Shown here: piece after piece, positions 32,568-41,889 of the stretch | Layout: the number at the start of each line of letters is the position of its first letter | How positions within the stretch are numbered: the stretch's first letter is position 1 | NCBI RefSeq assembly: GCF_011694815.1 | Contig: NZ_CP050177.1 | Coordinates: 6,641,501-6,705,500 of the forward strand | Direction: 5' to 3' | Length of the DNA: 64,000 nt | DNA from: Streptomyces liangshanensis | GTDB taxonomy: Bacteria; Actinomycetota; Actinomycetes; Streptomycetales; Streptomycetaceae | Translations under genes and position numbers: made by a program | Notes under the pieces: model-generated | Told to the model about the DNA's origin: nothing | Databases searched by the model: none | Seen by the model: the letters and a program-made list of their open reading frames with translations, nothing else

Positions 32568-32645
32568 CCGTCTGTGAGCCAGCCCACAGTGGTCACCCGG
32601 TTGGCCGACGATCAGCCGTGGCACACTGTTTCTGTACCAGAAGCA

Positions 32646-32772
32646 GCGCACTCCGGGGTCGGTGTAATTCCGAACCGGCGGTTATAGTCCGCGACCCGTC
32701 CGCAGCCAGCGGCCGGTTGACCAGGTGAGATTCCTGGACCGACGGTGAAAGTCCGGATGGGAGGCAGTGCGC
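32646..32772 (+). promoter_or_regulatory. FMN riboswitch (RFN element)
   Basis: The conserved RFN core is readable in order: CTCCGGGGTCGGTG, AATTCCGAACCGGCGGTTAT, AGTCCGCGACCC, GACCAGGTGAGATTCCTGGA and CGGTGAAAGTCCGGATGGGA. The closing stem P1 is GCGCACT (32646-32652) with AGTGCGC (32766-32772). It senses FMN and lowers expression of the downstream riboflavin genes. Confidence 0.97.
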
Positions 32773-32803
32773 GGCGGGCCATGATCGGGTATGCCGCCGT
32801 CGG

Positions 32804-32825
32804 CGGCTCGTCCTCGGACGAGCCG
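32804..32825 (+). terminator. expression-platform hairpin after the FMN riboswitch
   Basis: CGGCTCGTCC (32804-32813) pairs with GGACGAGCCG (32816-32825) around TC, 31 bases after the aptamer and 92 before the ribD start. It is probably the intrinsic terminator or part of the switch. The ribD ribosome site (AGGAGG near 32906) is too far to be sequestered by it. Confidence 0.6.
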
Positions 32826-32916
32826 GTTCTCCGGCCCTGGCGCCCCCGTGCGTGTCCCGTTTCTCTGTCGTCATCGACAGGCCCCGGAGTCCGTGCCCCA
32901 GAGGCAGGAGGACCCG

Positions 32917-34131
32917 GTGGCAACGGAAGCCGAAGCGGTGACCGACGCGGACGCGATGCGTCGCGCCATCACGCTCGCCGCCCACGGACTCGGCTCCACC
33001 AGCCCGAACCCGGTCGTCGGATGCGTCGTCCTCGACGCCTCGGGTCGGCTCGCGGGCGAGGGGTTCCACCAGCGGGCCGGCGGCCCGCACGCCGAGGTCC
33101 ACGCCCTGCGCGCGGCCGGCGCACGCGCCCGGGGCGGCACCGCCTACGTCACGCTCGAACCCTGCGACCACACCGGCCGGACCGGCCCCTGCTCCCAGGC
33201 GCTCGTCGACGCTGGCGTCGCCCGGGTCCTGTACGCGGTCGCCGACCCCAACCCCCGGGCGAAGGGCGGCGCCGACACCCTGCGCGCGGCCGGCGTCACC
33301 GTCGAGCGGGGCCTGCTGGAGGAGGAGGCCGAGGCCGGCAACACCGCCTGGCTGACCTCCGTACGGCTCGGCCGCCCCCACGTCGTATGGAAGTACGCCG
33401 CCACCCTCGACGGCCGGATCGCCGCCGCCGACTCCACCAGCCGCTGGATCACCTCCGCCGAGGCCCGCGCCGACGTCCACCGGCTGCGCGCCGAGGCCGA
33501 CGCCGTCGTGGTCGGCTCCGGGACCGCCCGTACCGACGACCCCCACCTCGCGGTACGGGGCGTCGAGGGCGCCGTGCAACCCCTGCGGGTCGTCGTCGAC
33601 ACCGAGGCCACCGCCGTCCGGCCGGGCGCCCGGGTCCTGGACTCCGCCGCGCCCACCCTGATCGCCGTCGCCGAGGACGCCGACCTGAGCGGGCGGGGCC
33701 ACCTCAAGGACGTCGTACGGCTGCCCCGCGCCGCGCGCGGCCTGGACATCCCCGCCCTGCTGGCCGCCCTCCACGCACGCGGCGTCCGGTCCGTCCTCCT
33801 CGAAGGCGGTCCGGCGCTGGCCGGCGCGTTCGTCGCCGCGGGCGCCGTCGACAAGGTCGTCGGCTACCTCGCCCCCGTCCTCCTGGGCGCCGGCCCGGCC
33901 GCCCTCGGGGACGCCGGAATCACCACGCTCGCCGGGGCGTTGCGACTCCGCATGACGGAGAGCACGCCCATCGGCACGGACCTGCGCGTCACCGCCGTCC
34001 CCGACCGGGACACCCCCGGGACCGCGGGCGCCACCACCGAGCCCCCCGCCACAGCCGTCCACGACAGTGCCGTCGCCGACACCGCCACCTCCGTGCCCGC
34101 CACGCCGGGCACCGCCACAAAGGAGCACTGA
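32917..34131 (+). CDS. ribD: riboflavin biosynthesis deaminase/reductase
   Basis: It carries out the deaminase and reductase steps after GTP cyclohydrolase II. It has 404 residues from GTG 32917, with AGGAGG 5-11 bases upstream; the open frame before this runs through the riboswitch region. The zinc site of the deaminase domain is GGPHAEVHAL (His58, Glu60) with EPCDHTGRTGPCSQ (Cys83, Cys92). The reductase domain begins near KYAATLDGRIAAADSTSRWI and includes VRSVLLEGGPALAGAF. The C-terminal 50 residues are an Ala/Thr/Pro-rich extension outside the usual fold. TGA is directly followed by the ribE GTG. Confidence 0.94.
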   Translation: MATEAEAVTDADAMRRAITLAAHGLGSTSPNPVVGCVVLDASGRLAGEGFHQRAGGPHAEVHALRAAGARARGGTAYVTLEPCDHTGRTGPCSQALVDAGVARVLYAVADPNPRAKGGADTLRAAGVTVERGLLEEEAEAGNTAWLTSVRLGRPHVVWKYAATLDGRIAAADSTSRWITSAEARADVHRLRAEADAVVVGSGTARTDDPHLAVRGVEGAVQPLRVVVDTEATAVRPGARVLDSAAPTLIAVAEDADLSGRGHLKDVVRLPRAARGLDIPALLAALHARGVRSVLLEGGPALAGAFVAAGAVDKVVGYLAPVLLGAGPAALGDAGITTLAGALRLRMTESTPIGTDLRVTAVPDRDTPGTAGATTEPPATAVHDSAVADTATSVPATPGTATKEH

Positions 34132-34740
34132 GTGTTCACCGGAATCGTCGAAGAACTGGGTGAGGTCACCGCCGTCGAGAATCTCGGCGACGCCTCCCGC
34201 TTCACGCTGCGCGGCCCCGTCGTCACCGACGGCGCGAAGCACGGCGACTCCATCGCCGTGAACGGTGTCTGTCTGACCGTGGTCGACCTGGACGGAGGCG
34301 CGTTCACCGCCGACGTGATGGCCGAGACGCTCGACCGCTCCAGCCTCGGCGCGCTCGCCGTCGGCTCCCCGGTCAACCTGGAACGCCCCATGGCCGTGGG
34401 CGGCCGGCTCGGCGGACACATCGTGCAGGGCCACGTGGACGGCACCGGCACGGTCGTCGAGCGGACGGTGTCCGAGCACTGGGAGATCGTCAAGGTCGCG
34501 CTCCCCGCCCACCTCACCAAGTACGTCGTGGAGAAGGGCTCCATCACCGTGGACGGCGTCAGCCTCACGGTCGTGGACGCCGGACCCGACTACTTCACCA
34601 TCAGCCTCATCCCCACCACCCTCGCGCTGACCACCCTCGGCCACAAGGGCCCCGGCGACCCCGTCAACCTCGAGGTCGACGTCATCGCGAAGTACGTGGA
34701 GCGCCTGCTCGGCGCCCGATCCGAGGAGCCCGCCAAGTGA
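34132..34740 (+). CDS. ribE: riboflavin synthase alpha subunit
   Basis: It dismutates two 6,7-dimethyl-8-ribityllumazines to riboflavin. It has 202 residues with the internal duplication of the family: [28 protein letters not shown] in the first barrel and [16 protein letters not shown] in the second, with [15 protein letters not shown] between. Its start abuts the ribD stop and its stop overlaps the ribM start (GTGA). Some nomenclatures call this gene ribC. Confidence 0.96.
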   Translation: MFTGIVEELGEVTAVENLGDASRFTLRGPVVTDGAKHGDSIAVNGVCLTVVDLDGGAFTADVMAETLDRSSLGALAVGSPVNLERPMAVGGRLGGHIVQGHVDGTGTVVERTVSEHWEIVKVALPAHLTKYVVEKGSITVDGVSLTVVDAGPDYFTISLIPTTLALTTLGHKGPGDPVNLEVDVIAKYVERLLGARSEEPAK

Positions 34741-35383
34741 GCGCCCTGACCTGGCTCAACAGCGAGGCCTTCACCGCCGTCGGCCAGCACATCCTGTGGT
34801 CCGACATGATCGGCAACATCATCGGCCTGGGCGCCCTGGCGCTCGGCTGGCGGCGCTCGATCTGGACCTGGCCCGCCCAGTTCCTGTCCGGCGTCATCCT
34901 CGTCGGCGCCTACGCCTCCGCCGACCTCAGCGGCGGCGTGGGCAAACAACTCCTCGTCATCGGCGTGGCGTTGTGGGGCTGGCGGCTCTGGCAGCGCGGC
35001 CGACAGCAGGCGCAGGACGGCACCGTCGCCGTCCGCTTCGCCACCTGGCGCGAACGCGCCCTGCTGGCCGGCGGCACCGCCGTGGGCACCCTCGCCGTCG
35101 GCGGCCTCTTCACCGCCTTCCCACAGCTCTCCTGGAACCCCTGGCCCGACGCGTACATCTTCGTGGGCACCCTCGCCGCGATGATCGCCCAGGCCCGCGG
35201 CCTCGTGGAGTTCTGGTTCGCCTGGCTCCTGGTCGACCTCGTCGGCGTGCCCCTCGCGTTCAACAGCGGGCTCGCCTTCTCCGGTCTCGTGTACGTGATC
35301 TACCTCGCCCTCGTCCTGTGGGGGATGCGCGACTGGTGGCTGCGCTCCAGGGCCGGCGCCGTCTCCCTGGAAGGAGCAGCAGC

Positions 35384-35387
<4 letters not shown>
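34737..35387 (+). CDS. ribM: PnuC-family riboflavin transporter RibM
   Basis: It is a membrane protein of 216 residues with about seven hydrophobic segments ([56 protein letters not shown]). The PnuC family was first known for nicotinamide riboside uptake; the members inside riboflavin operons under an FMN riboswitch (RibM of Streptomyces davaonensis and Corynebacterium) transport riboflavin, and the location here fits that. It overlaps ribE by GTGA and ribBA by ATGA. Confidence 0.9.
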
Positions 35388-36682
<1,295 letters not shown>

Positions 36683-36762
36683 GACACGCGGGGCCCGTAC
36701 GCGTACGACCCGTACGCGACACCCCACTCGTACCACGCACCGAACGAGCTTCGAGGAGAGAC

Positions 36763-37248
36763 GTGAGCGGCAAGGGCGCACCCGAACTGAGTGTGAAGAA
36801 CTGCGGAGACCTCAGAGTCGCCGTGATCGCGGCCCAGTGGCACCAGAAGGTCATGGACGGACTCGTCGACGGAGCCCTGCGCGCCCTGCGCGAGCTGGGC
36901 ATCGACGAACCGACACTGCTGCGTGTCCCCGGCAGCTTCGAACTGCCCGTCGTGGCCAAGGTCCTGGCGGACCGCGGCTACGACGCCGTGGTCGCGCTCG
37001 GCGTGGTCATCCGGGGCGGCACCCCCCACTTCGAGTACGTGTGCCAGGGGGTCACCCAGGGCCTCACGCAGGTCTCGATCGACACGGGTGTCCCCATCGG
37101 CTTCGGGGTGCTGACCTGCGACACCGAGGACCAGGCACTCGACCGCGCGGGCCTGCCCGAGTCGAACGAGGACAAGGGCCACGAGGCGGTCACCGCCGCC
37201 GTCGCGACCGCCACCGTGCTCCGGACCGTCGCCGAACCCTGGCGTTGA
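36763..37248 (+). CDS. ribH: 6,7-dimethyl-8-ribityllumazine synthase
   Basis: It joins DHBP with the pyrimidinedione to make lumazine. It has 161 residues from GTG 36763 (CGAGGAGAG just upstream). Signature stretches are [40 protein letters not shown] and [19 protein letters not shown]. It ends the rib operon, 80 bases after ribBA; this spacer contains several CGTACG palindromes. Confidence 0.96.
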   Translation: MSGKGAPELSVKNCGDLRVAVIAAQWHQKVMDGLVDGALRALRELGIDEPTLLRVPGSFELPVVAKVLADRGYDAVVALGVVIRGGTPHFEYVCQGVTQGLTQVSIDTGVPIGFGVLTCDTEDQALDRAGLPESNEDKGHEAVTAAVATATVLRTVAEPWR

Positions 37249-37282
37249 GACCCGGGTCGGGCCGCGTAAAGTGGGCGCCACC

Positions 37283-37555
37283 ATGTCGAAGAAGACGTTC
37301 GAGGAGCTGTTCACCGAGCTCCAGCAGAAGGCCGCCAACGGCGACCCCGCCACCTCACGCACCGCCGAGCTGGTGGAAAAAGGCGTGCACGCCATCGGCA
37401 AGAAGGTCGTCGAAGAGGCGGCCGAGGTGTGGATGGCCGCGGAGTACGAGGGCAAGGAGGCCGCCGCCGAGGAGATCTCCCAACTCCTCTACCACGTCCA
37501 GGTGATGATGGTGGCGCGCGGCATCTCCCTCGACGACGTGTACGCCCATCTCTGA
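37283..37555 (+). CDS. hisE: phosphoribosyl-ATP pyrophosphatase
   Basis: It performs the second step of histidine synthesis, PR-ATP to PR-AMP. It has 90 residues with the MazG-like helical fold: [40 protein letters not shown] and [20 protein letters not shown] 37283 is used; an ATG four codons earlier (37271, GTG) is less likely. It is 34 bases after ribH, so it may be cotranscribed with the rib operon or have its own promoter. Confidence 0.95.
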   Translation: MSKKTFEELFTELQQKAANGDPATSRTAELVEKGVHAIGKKVVEEAAEVWMAAEYEGKEAAAEEISQLLYHVQVMMVARGISLDDVYAHL

Positions 37556-37632
37556 GCCGTACCGCCGCACGTCCCCGACCGGGCCACCGGGCCCGGTCGG
37601 GCCCCCTCCTCCGCACAAAGGAATCGGACCCC

Positions 37633-38481
37633 ATGCTGCGCATCGCCATCCCCAACAAGGGCTCCCTGTCAGGACCTGCGTCGGCGATGCTCCATGAGGC
37701 CGGCTACCAGCAGCGCAAGGAGTCCAAGGAACTGGTCCTGGTCGACCCGGACAACGCGGTCGAGTTCTTCTACCTCCGCCCGCGCGACATCGCGATCTAC
37801 GTCAGCTCCGGCCGGCTCGACATCGGCATCACCGGCCGCGACCTGCTGCTGGACTCCGGCGCCAGCGCCGAGGAGATCCTCCCGCTCGGCTTCGCCCGCT
37901 CCACGTTCCGCTACGCCACCAAGCCCGGCACGGCCGACGGGGTCCAGGACTTCGGCGGCATGACCGTCGCCACGTCCTACGAGGGCATCGTCGCCAAGCA
38001 CCTCGCGGACAACGGCGTCGACGCCTCCGTCGTCCACCTGGACGGCGCGGTCGAGACCGCGATCGAACTGGGCGTCGCCCAGATCATCGCGGACGTGGTC
38101 GAGACCGGTACGTCCCTGCGCAACGCGGGCCTGGAGGTCATCGGCGAGCCGATCATGACCTCCGAGGCCGTGGTCATCCGGCGCACCGGCGCCGACGCCG
38201 AGTCGCCCAAGGTGCAGCAGTTCCTGCGCCGCCTCCAGGGCGTCCTGGTGGCCCGCAGCTACGTGATGATGGACTACGACTGCCGCGCCGAGCACCTGGA
38301 GCGCGCCGTGGCCCTCACCCCGGGCCTGGAGTCGCCGACCATCTCCCCGCTGCACAACGAGGGCTGGGTCGCGGTCCGCGCGATGGTCCCCGCCAAGGAG
38401 GCGCAGCGGATCATGGACGACCTGTACGAGCTGGGCGCCCGCGCGATCCTCACGACCGCCATCCACGCCTGCCGCCTCTGA
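37633..38481 (+). CDS. hisG: ATP phosphoribosyltransferase (long form)
   Basis: It is the first enzyme of histidine synthesis, condensing ATP and PRPP, with feedback by histidine. It has 282 residues: MLRIAIPNKGSLSGPASAML, DIGITGRDLLLDSGA, the PRPP loop ADVVETGTSLRNAGLEV and the C-terminal regulatory domain of the long type (MMDYDCRAEHLERAVALTPG, ending ARAILTTAIHACRL). hisE-hisG adjacency is standard in Actinobacteria, separate from the main his operon. Confidence 0.96.
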   Translation: MLRIAIPNKGSLSGPASAMLHEAGYQQRKESKELVLVDPDNAVEFFYLRPRDIAIYVSSGRLDIGITGRDLLLDSGASAEEILPLGFARSTFRYATKPGTADGVQDFGGMTVATSYEGIVAKHLADNGVDASVVHLDGAVETAIELGVAQIIADVVETGTSLRNAGLEVIGEPIMTSEAVVIRRTGADAESPKVQQFLRRLQGVLVARSYVMMDYDCRAEHLERAVALTPGLESPTISPLHNEGWVAVRAMVPAKEAQRIMDDLYELGARAILTTAIHACRL

Positions 38482-38545
38482 GTCCGGCCCGCCCCCCACG
38501 CCGTCCCCGGCCGCCCCGATGACCCCTCCGGAAGACCGAGACCCC

Positions 38546-39064
38546 ATGCCAGTGCTGTCCGTGCTCCCCGTCACCTTCCGGGCCACCCGTACCCGGATCG
38601 TGCTCCTCAGCGTCGGCGCCGTGATGTTCGCGGTCATCTCCGCCATCGGCATGACGCTGGACCAGCTGAACCCGGGGGAGCGGCTGAGCTTCATCGTCAC
38701 CGCCGCGCTGTTCTTCGGGGTGCTCGCGCTGCTGAGCCGGCCGAAGGTCGTCGCGGACGCCGACGGGGTGACCGTGGTCAATCTCACCCGGACCCGACGG
38801 CTGGCCTGGGCCGAGATCCTGCGGGTCAACCTGCGCACCGGCGACCCCTGGGTCTTCCTGGACCTCAGCGACGGCAGCAGCCTGCCCGTCCTGGCCATCC
38901 AGCCCGGTGTCGCCAAGGAACACGCCATCCGCGACGCGCGCGCCCTGCGCGCCCTCGCCGAGTCCCACGGGACCGGCACCGACGCCCGGGACACCGGTCC
39001 CGGTGCCCCGGGGAGCGACCCCCGGGGCACCGGTGCCGGTGACGCCGGAAGCCACAACGGCTGA
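38546..39064 (+). CDS. PH-domain membrane protein
   Basis: It has 172 residues from ATG 38546 (an in-frame ATG at 38519 lacks a ribosome site). Two transmembrane segments (IVLLSVGAVMFAVISAIGMT and LSFIVTAALFFGVLALL) precede a bacterial PH-like beta domain (VVADADGVTVVNLTRTRRLA, WVFLDLSDGSSLPVLAI). The last 30 residues are Gly/Asp/Thr-rich. Its role is unknown; this arrangement downstream of hisG is found in other Streptomyces. Confidence 0.78.
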   Translation: MPVLSVLPVTFRATRTRIVLLSVGAVMFAVISAIGMTLDQLNPGERLSFIVTAALFFGVLALLSRPKVVADADGVTVVNLTRTRRLAWAEILRVNLRTGDPWVFLDLSDGSSLPVLAIQPGVAKEHAIRDARALRALAESHGTGTDARDTGPGAPGSDPRGTGAGDAGSHNG

Positions 39065-39246
39065 GCCCCTGCCCTCCACGCCCCTGTCTTGATTACTCTG
39101 GTGTGGCGGCGCCGAGTGCGCCGCGCCCCGCATCCGACGGCCGTGTCCGGCCCGTGGGGCACCCTGCGACCCGAGGAGTGACTCCCTCCAGCAATGGACG
39201 GATCATCCGGTAGTACCTGCGCCGCCCCCTTCGACGAGGCGGCGGC

Positions 39247-40773
39247 ATGACCCTCTCCCTTCTGCTGCTCGCCGCGGCATTCCTTCTCATCCTCGCCAAC
39301 GGCTTCTTCGTGGCGGCCGAGTTCGGCCTCGTCACCGTGGACCGGCCGGACGCCGAGCGCGCCGCCGCCACCGGTGACCGGCGCGCCCGCACGGTCGTCA
39401 AGGCGCTCGGCGAGCTCTCGTTCCAGCTCTCCGGCACCCAGCTGGGCATCACCATCACCTCCCTGGTCGTCGGCATGCTCGCCGAACCGGCCCTCGCCCA
39501 CCTGCTCGACGGGCCGCTGACCGCGACCGGTCTGCCCGACGGCGCGGTCTCCGGGATCTCGGTGGTGGTCGGCATGCTGCTCGCCTCCGCCGTCCAGATG
39601 GTGATCGGCGAGCTGGTCCCCAAGAACTGGGCGGTCTCCAGGCCGCTCCAGGTGGCCCGGTTCGTCGCCGGACCCCAGCACCTCTTCTCGACCGCGTTCC
39701 GGCCGGTGATCACCCTGCTCAACACCGTCGCCAACCGCCTCGTCCGGATGCTGGGCGTGGAACCGACGGACGAGCTCGCCTCGGCCCGTACGCCCGGCGA
39801 GCTGGTCTCCCTGGCCCGGCACTCGGCCCAGGCGGGCACGCTCGAACAGGACACCGCCGACCTGTTCGTACGGACCCTGTCCCTCGGCCGGCTCACCGCG
39901 CAGCACGTGATGACACCCCGCGTGAAGGTCAGCGCCCTCCAGTCGGACGCGACCGCCGCGGACGTCCTCAACCTCACCCGGGCCACCGGCCTGTCCCGCT
40001 TCCCGGTCTACCGGGAGCGCATCGACGAGATCGTCGGCATGGTGCACCTCAAGGACGCGCTGGCCGTGCCCCGCGACGAGCGGGCGCGTACGGAGGCCGG
40101 GCGCATCGCCGTCCCGGCGCTGCTCGTCCCCGAGACCCTGCCCGTCCAGCAGTTGCTGGAGCGGCTCCGCAGCGAGCAGCCGATAGCCGTCGTCGTCGAC
40201 GAGTACGGCGGTACGGCCGGGGTCGTCACCCTGGAGGACATCATCGAGGAGCTCGTCGGCGAGGTCAGGGACGAGCACGACGCCGAGGGCGACGGGAAGC
40301 CGGAACTGGCCCCCGTCGCCGCCGAGGACGGCAGACCCGCCTGGGAGGCCGACGGCAGCGCCCGCGTCCTCACCTTGCGGCGCATCGGCCTCGACGTGCC
40401 CGACGGCCCGTACGAGACGCTGGCCGGCCTCGTCGCCGACCTGCTGGGCCGGATCCCTGCCCCCGGGGACCGGGCCGAGCTGCCCGGCTGGCGGCTCTCC
40501 GTCCGGCGGGTGGACCGCTACCGGGCCGAGCGGGTACGGCTGGTCCGTACCGGCGACGTACCGGCGGACGGCTACCCGGGCACCCCGAAGGACCTCGCGC
40601 ACGACGCGCCCGCCCCCCGGCCCGCCGGATCCCGTACGGGCGGCCCCGCGAAGGTGCCGGCGGGCGTGGCCGGGGACGGCCCGGCCGTGGGCGCCCACGA
40701 CGACCCGCACGCCGGGCTCGTCGCGCAGGACGCCCCGGCGGACAGCCCCGCGATGGCGGAGGGCTCCCGATGA
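39247..40773 (+). CDS. CNNM/CBS/CorC-domain membrane protein (HlyC/CorC family)
   Basis: It has 508 residues. The CNNM transmembrane domain (about 1-190: LILANGFFVAAEFGLVTV, SFQLSGTQLGITITSLVVGM, VIGELVPKNWAVSRPLQVAR) is followed by paired CBS domains (ARNVMTP-type HVMTPRVKVSALQ, VVVDEYGGTAGVVTLEDIIE) and a CorC_HlyC domain (RIGLDVPDGPYETLAGLVAD). Such proteins take part in Mg2+/Co2+ efflux or tolerance; the old name hemolysin is misleading. A 70-residue Pro/Ala-rich tail ends it. ATGA overlap joins it to the next gene. Confidence 0.9.
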   Translation: MTLSLLLLAAAFLLILANGFFVAAEFGLVTVDRPDAERAAATGDRRARTVVKALGELSFQLSGTQLGITITSLVVGMLAEPALAHLLDGPLTATGLPDGAVSGISVVVGMLLASAVQMVIGELVPKNWAVSRPLQVARFVAGPQHLFSTAFRPVITLLNTVANRLVRMLGVEPTDELASARTPGELVSLARHSAQAGTLEQDTADLFVRTLSLGRLTAQHVMTPRVKVSALQSDATAADVLNLTRATGLSRFPVYRERIDEIVGMVHLKDALAVPRDERARTEAGRIAVPALLVPETLPVQQLLERLRSEQPIAVVVDEYGGTAGVVTLEDIIEELVGEVRDEHDAEGDGKPELAPVAAEDGRPAWEADGSARVLTLRRIGLDVPDGPYETLAGLVADLLGRIPAPGDRAELPGWRLSVRRVDRYRAERVRLVRTGDVPADGYPGTPKDLAHDAPAPRPAGSRTGGPAKVPAGVAGDGPAVGAHDDPHAGLVAQDAPADSPAMAEGSR

Positions 40774-41822
40774 GCGTGCTGCAACTGGGCCTCGCCGTGC
40801 TCCTCGTCCTGGCCAACGGGTTCTTCGTCGGCGCCGAGTTCGCCCTCGTCTCCGTACGCCGCAGCCAGATCGAACCGCACGCCGCCCTCGGCTCCGCCCG
40901 CGCGCGGCAGGTGCTGCACGGCCTGGAGAACCTGCCGCAGATGATGGCGGCGGCGCAGTTCGGCATCACCGTCTGCTCGCTGACGCTCGGCGCGGTGGCC
41001 GAGCCGACCGTGGCGCACCTGCTGGAGCCGCTGTTCCACGCGGTCCGGGTGCCCGAGGGCCTCATCCATCCGCTGGGCTTCGTCATCGCCCTGGCGCTGG
41101 TGGTGTTCCTGCACCTGGTCATCGGGGAGATGGTCCCGAAGAACCTGGCCATGGCGGCCCCCGAGAAGACCGCGCTGTGGCTCAGCCCCGGCCTGGTCGG
41201 CTTCGCCCGGCTCTGCCGCCCGGTGACGGCCGCGCTGGGCGCCTGCGCCCGGCTGGTCCTGCGGGCGTTCCGGGTCGAGCCCAAGGACGAGGTGGAGGCG
41301 GTCTTCACCAGCGAGCAGCTCAACCGCCTCGTCGAGGACTCGGGCCAGGCCGGCCTGCTCGACGCGGAGGCGCAGGAGCGCCTGGAGGACGCCTTGGAGC
41401 TGGGCAGCCGCCCGGTCACCGACGTCCTGCTCGCGCGGGCCTCGCTGGTGACGGTGACGCCGTCGGTCACCCCGCGCGAGATCGAGGAGCTGACCGTACG
41501 GACCGGCTACTCGCGCTTCCCGGTGTGCGCGGAGGGCAACGCGGCCTTCATGGGCTACCTCCACGTCAAGGACGTCCTCGACCTGGAGGCGGCCGAGCGG
41601 GCCGTACCGCAGCACGTGTGGCGGCCGATGGCGACCCTGCGGGCGGAACTGCCGCTGGACGACGCCCTCACCGTGATGCGCCGGGCGGCCACGCACCTCG
41701 CCCAGGTCGCCGACGGGTCCGGGCGGGTGCTCGGGCTGGTGGCGCTGGAGGACGTGCTGGAGATGCTGGTCGGTGAGGTGCGCGACCCGTCCCACCGGGA
41801 GAACCAGGCGCTGGCGCTCTGA
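40770..41822 (+). CDS. CNNM/CBS-domain membrane protein without CorC domain
   Basis: It is a paralogue of the preceding gene, 350 residues, with the same CNNM core (VLLVLANGFFVGAEFALVSV, QMMAAAQFGITVCSLTLGAV, IGEMVPKNLAMAAPEKTALW) and CBS pair (GYSRFPVCAEGNAAFMGYLH, LGLVALEDVLEMLVGEV). It stops right after CBS, so the CorC_HlyC domain is absent. The two overlapping genes may form a heteromeric transporter. Confidence 0.9.
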   Translation: MSVLQLGLAVLLVLANGFFVGAEFALVSVRRSQIEPHAALGSARARQVLHGLENLPQMMAAAQFGITVCSLTLGAVAEPTVAHLLEPLFHAVRVPEGLIHPLGFVIALALVVFLHLVIGEMVPKNLAMAAPEKTALWLSPGLVGFARLCRPVTAALGACARLVLRAFRVEPKDEVEAVFTSEQLNRLVEDSGQAGLLDAEAQERLEDALELGSRPVTDVLLARASLVTVTPSVTPREIEELTVRTGYSRFPVCAEGNAAFMGYLHVKDVLDLEAAERAVPQHVWRPMATLRAELPLDDALTVMRRAATHLAQVADGSGRVLGLVALEDVLEMLVGEVRDPSHRENQALAL

Positions 41823-41838
41823 CCCGCGCCGCGTGACG

Positions 41839-41864
41839 CGGGCCGGCCCTCAGGGGCCGGCCCG
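41839..41864. terminator. terminator between convergent genes
   Basis: CGGGCCGGCCC (41839-41849) pairs with GGGCCGGCCCG (41854-41864) around TCAG. It lies between the second CNNM gene and the AAA+ gene. Confidence 0.85.
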
Positions 41865-41889
41865 CCGTCGTGTCCCGCCCGCGCCGGGC

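Noticed and set aside
37669..40710. Minus-strand open frame of about 1000 codons opposite hisG and the first CNNM gene
   Set aside because: Shadow frame without ribosome site or domain.
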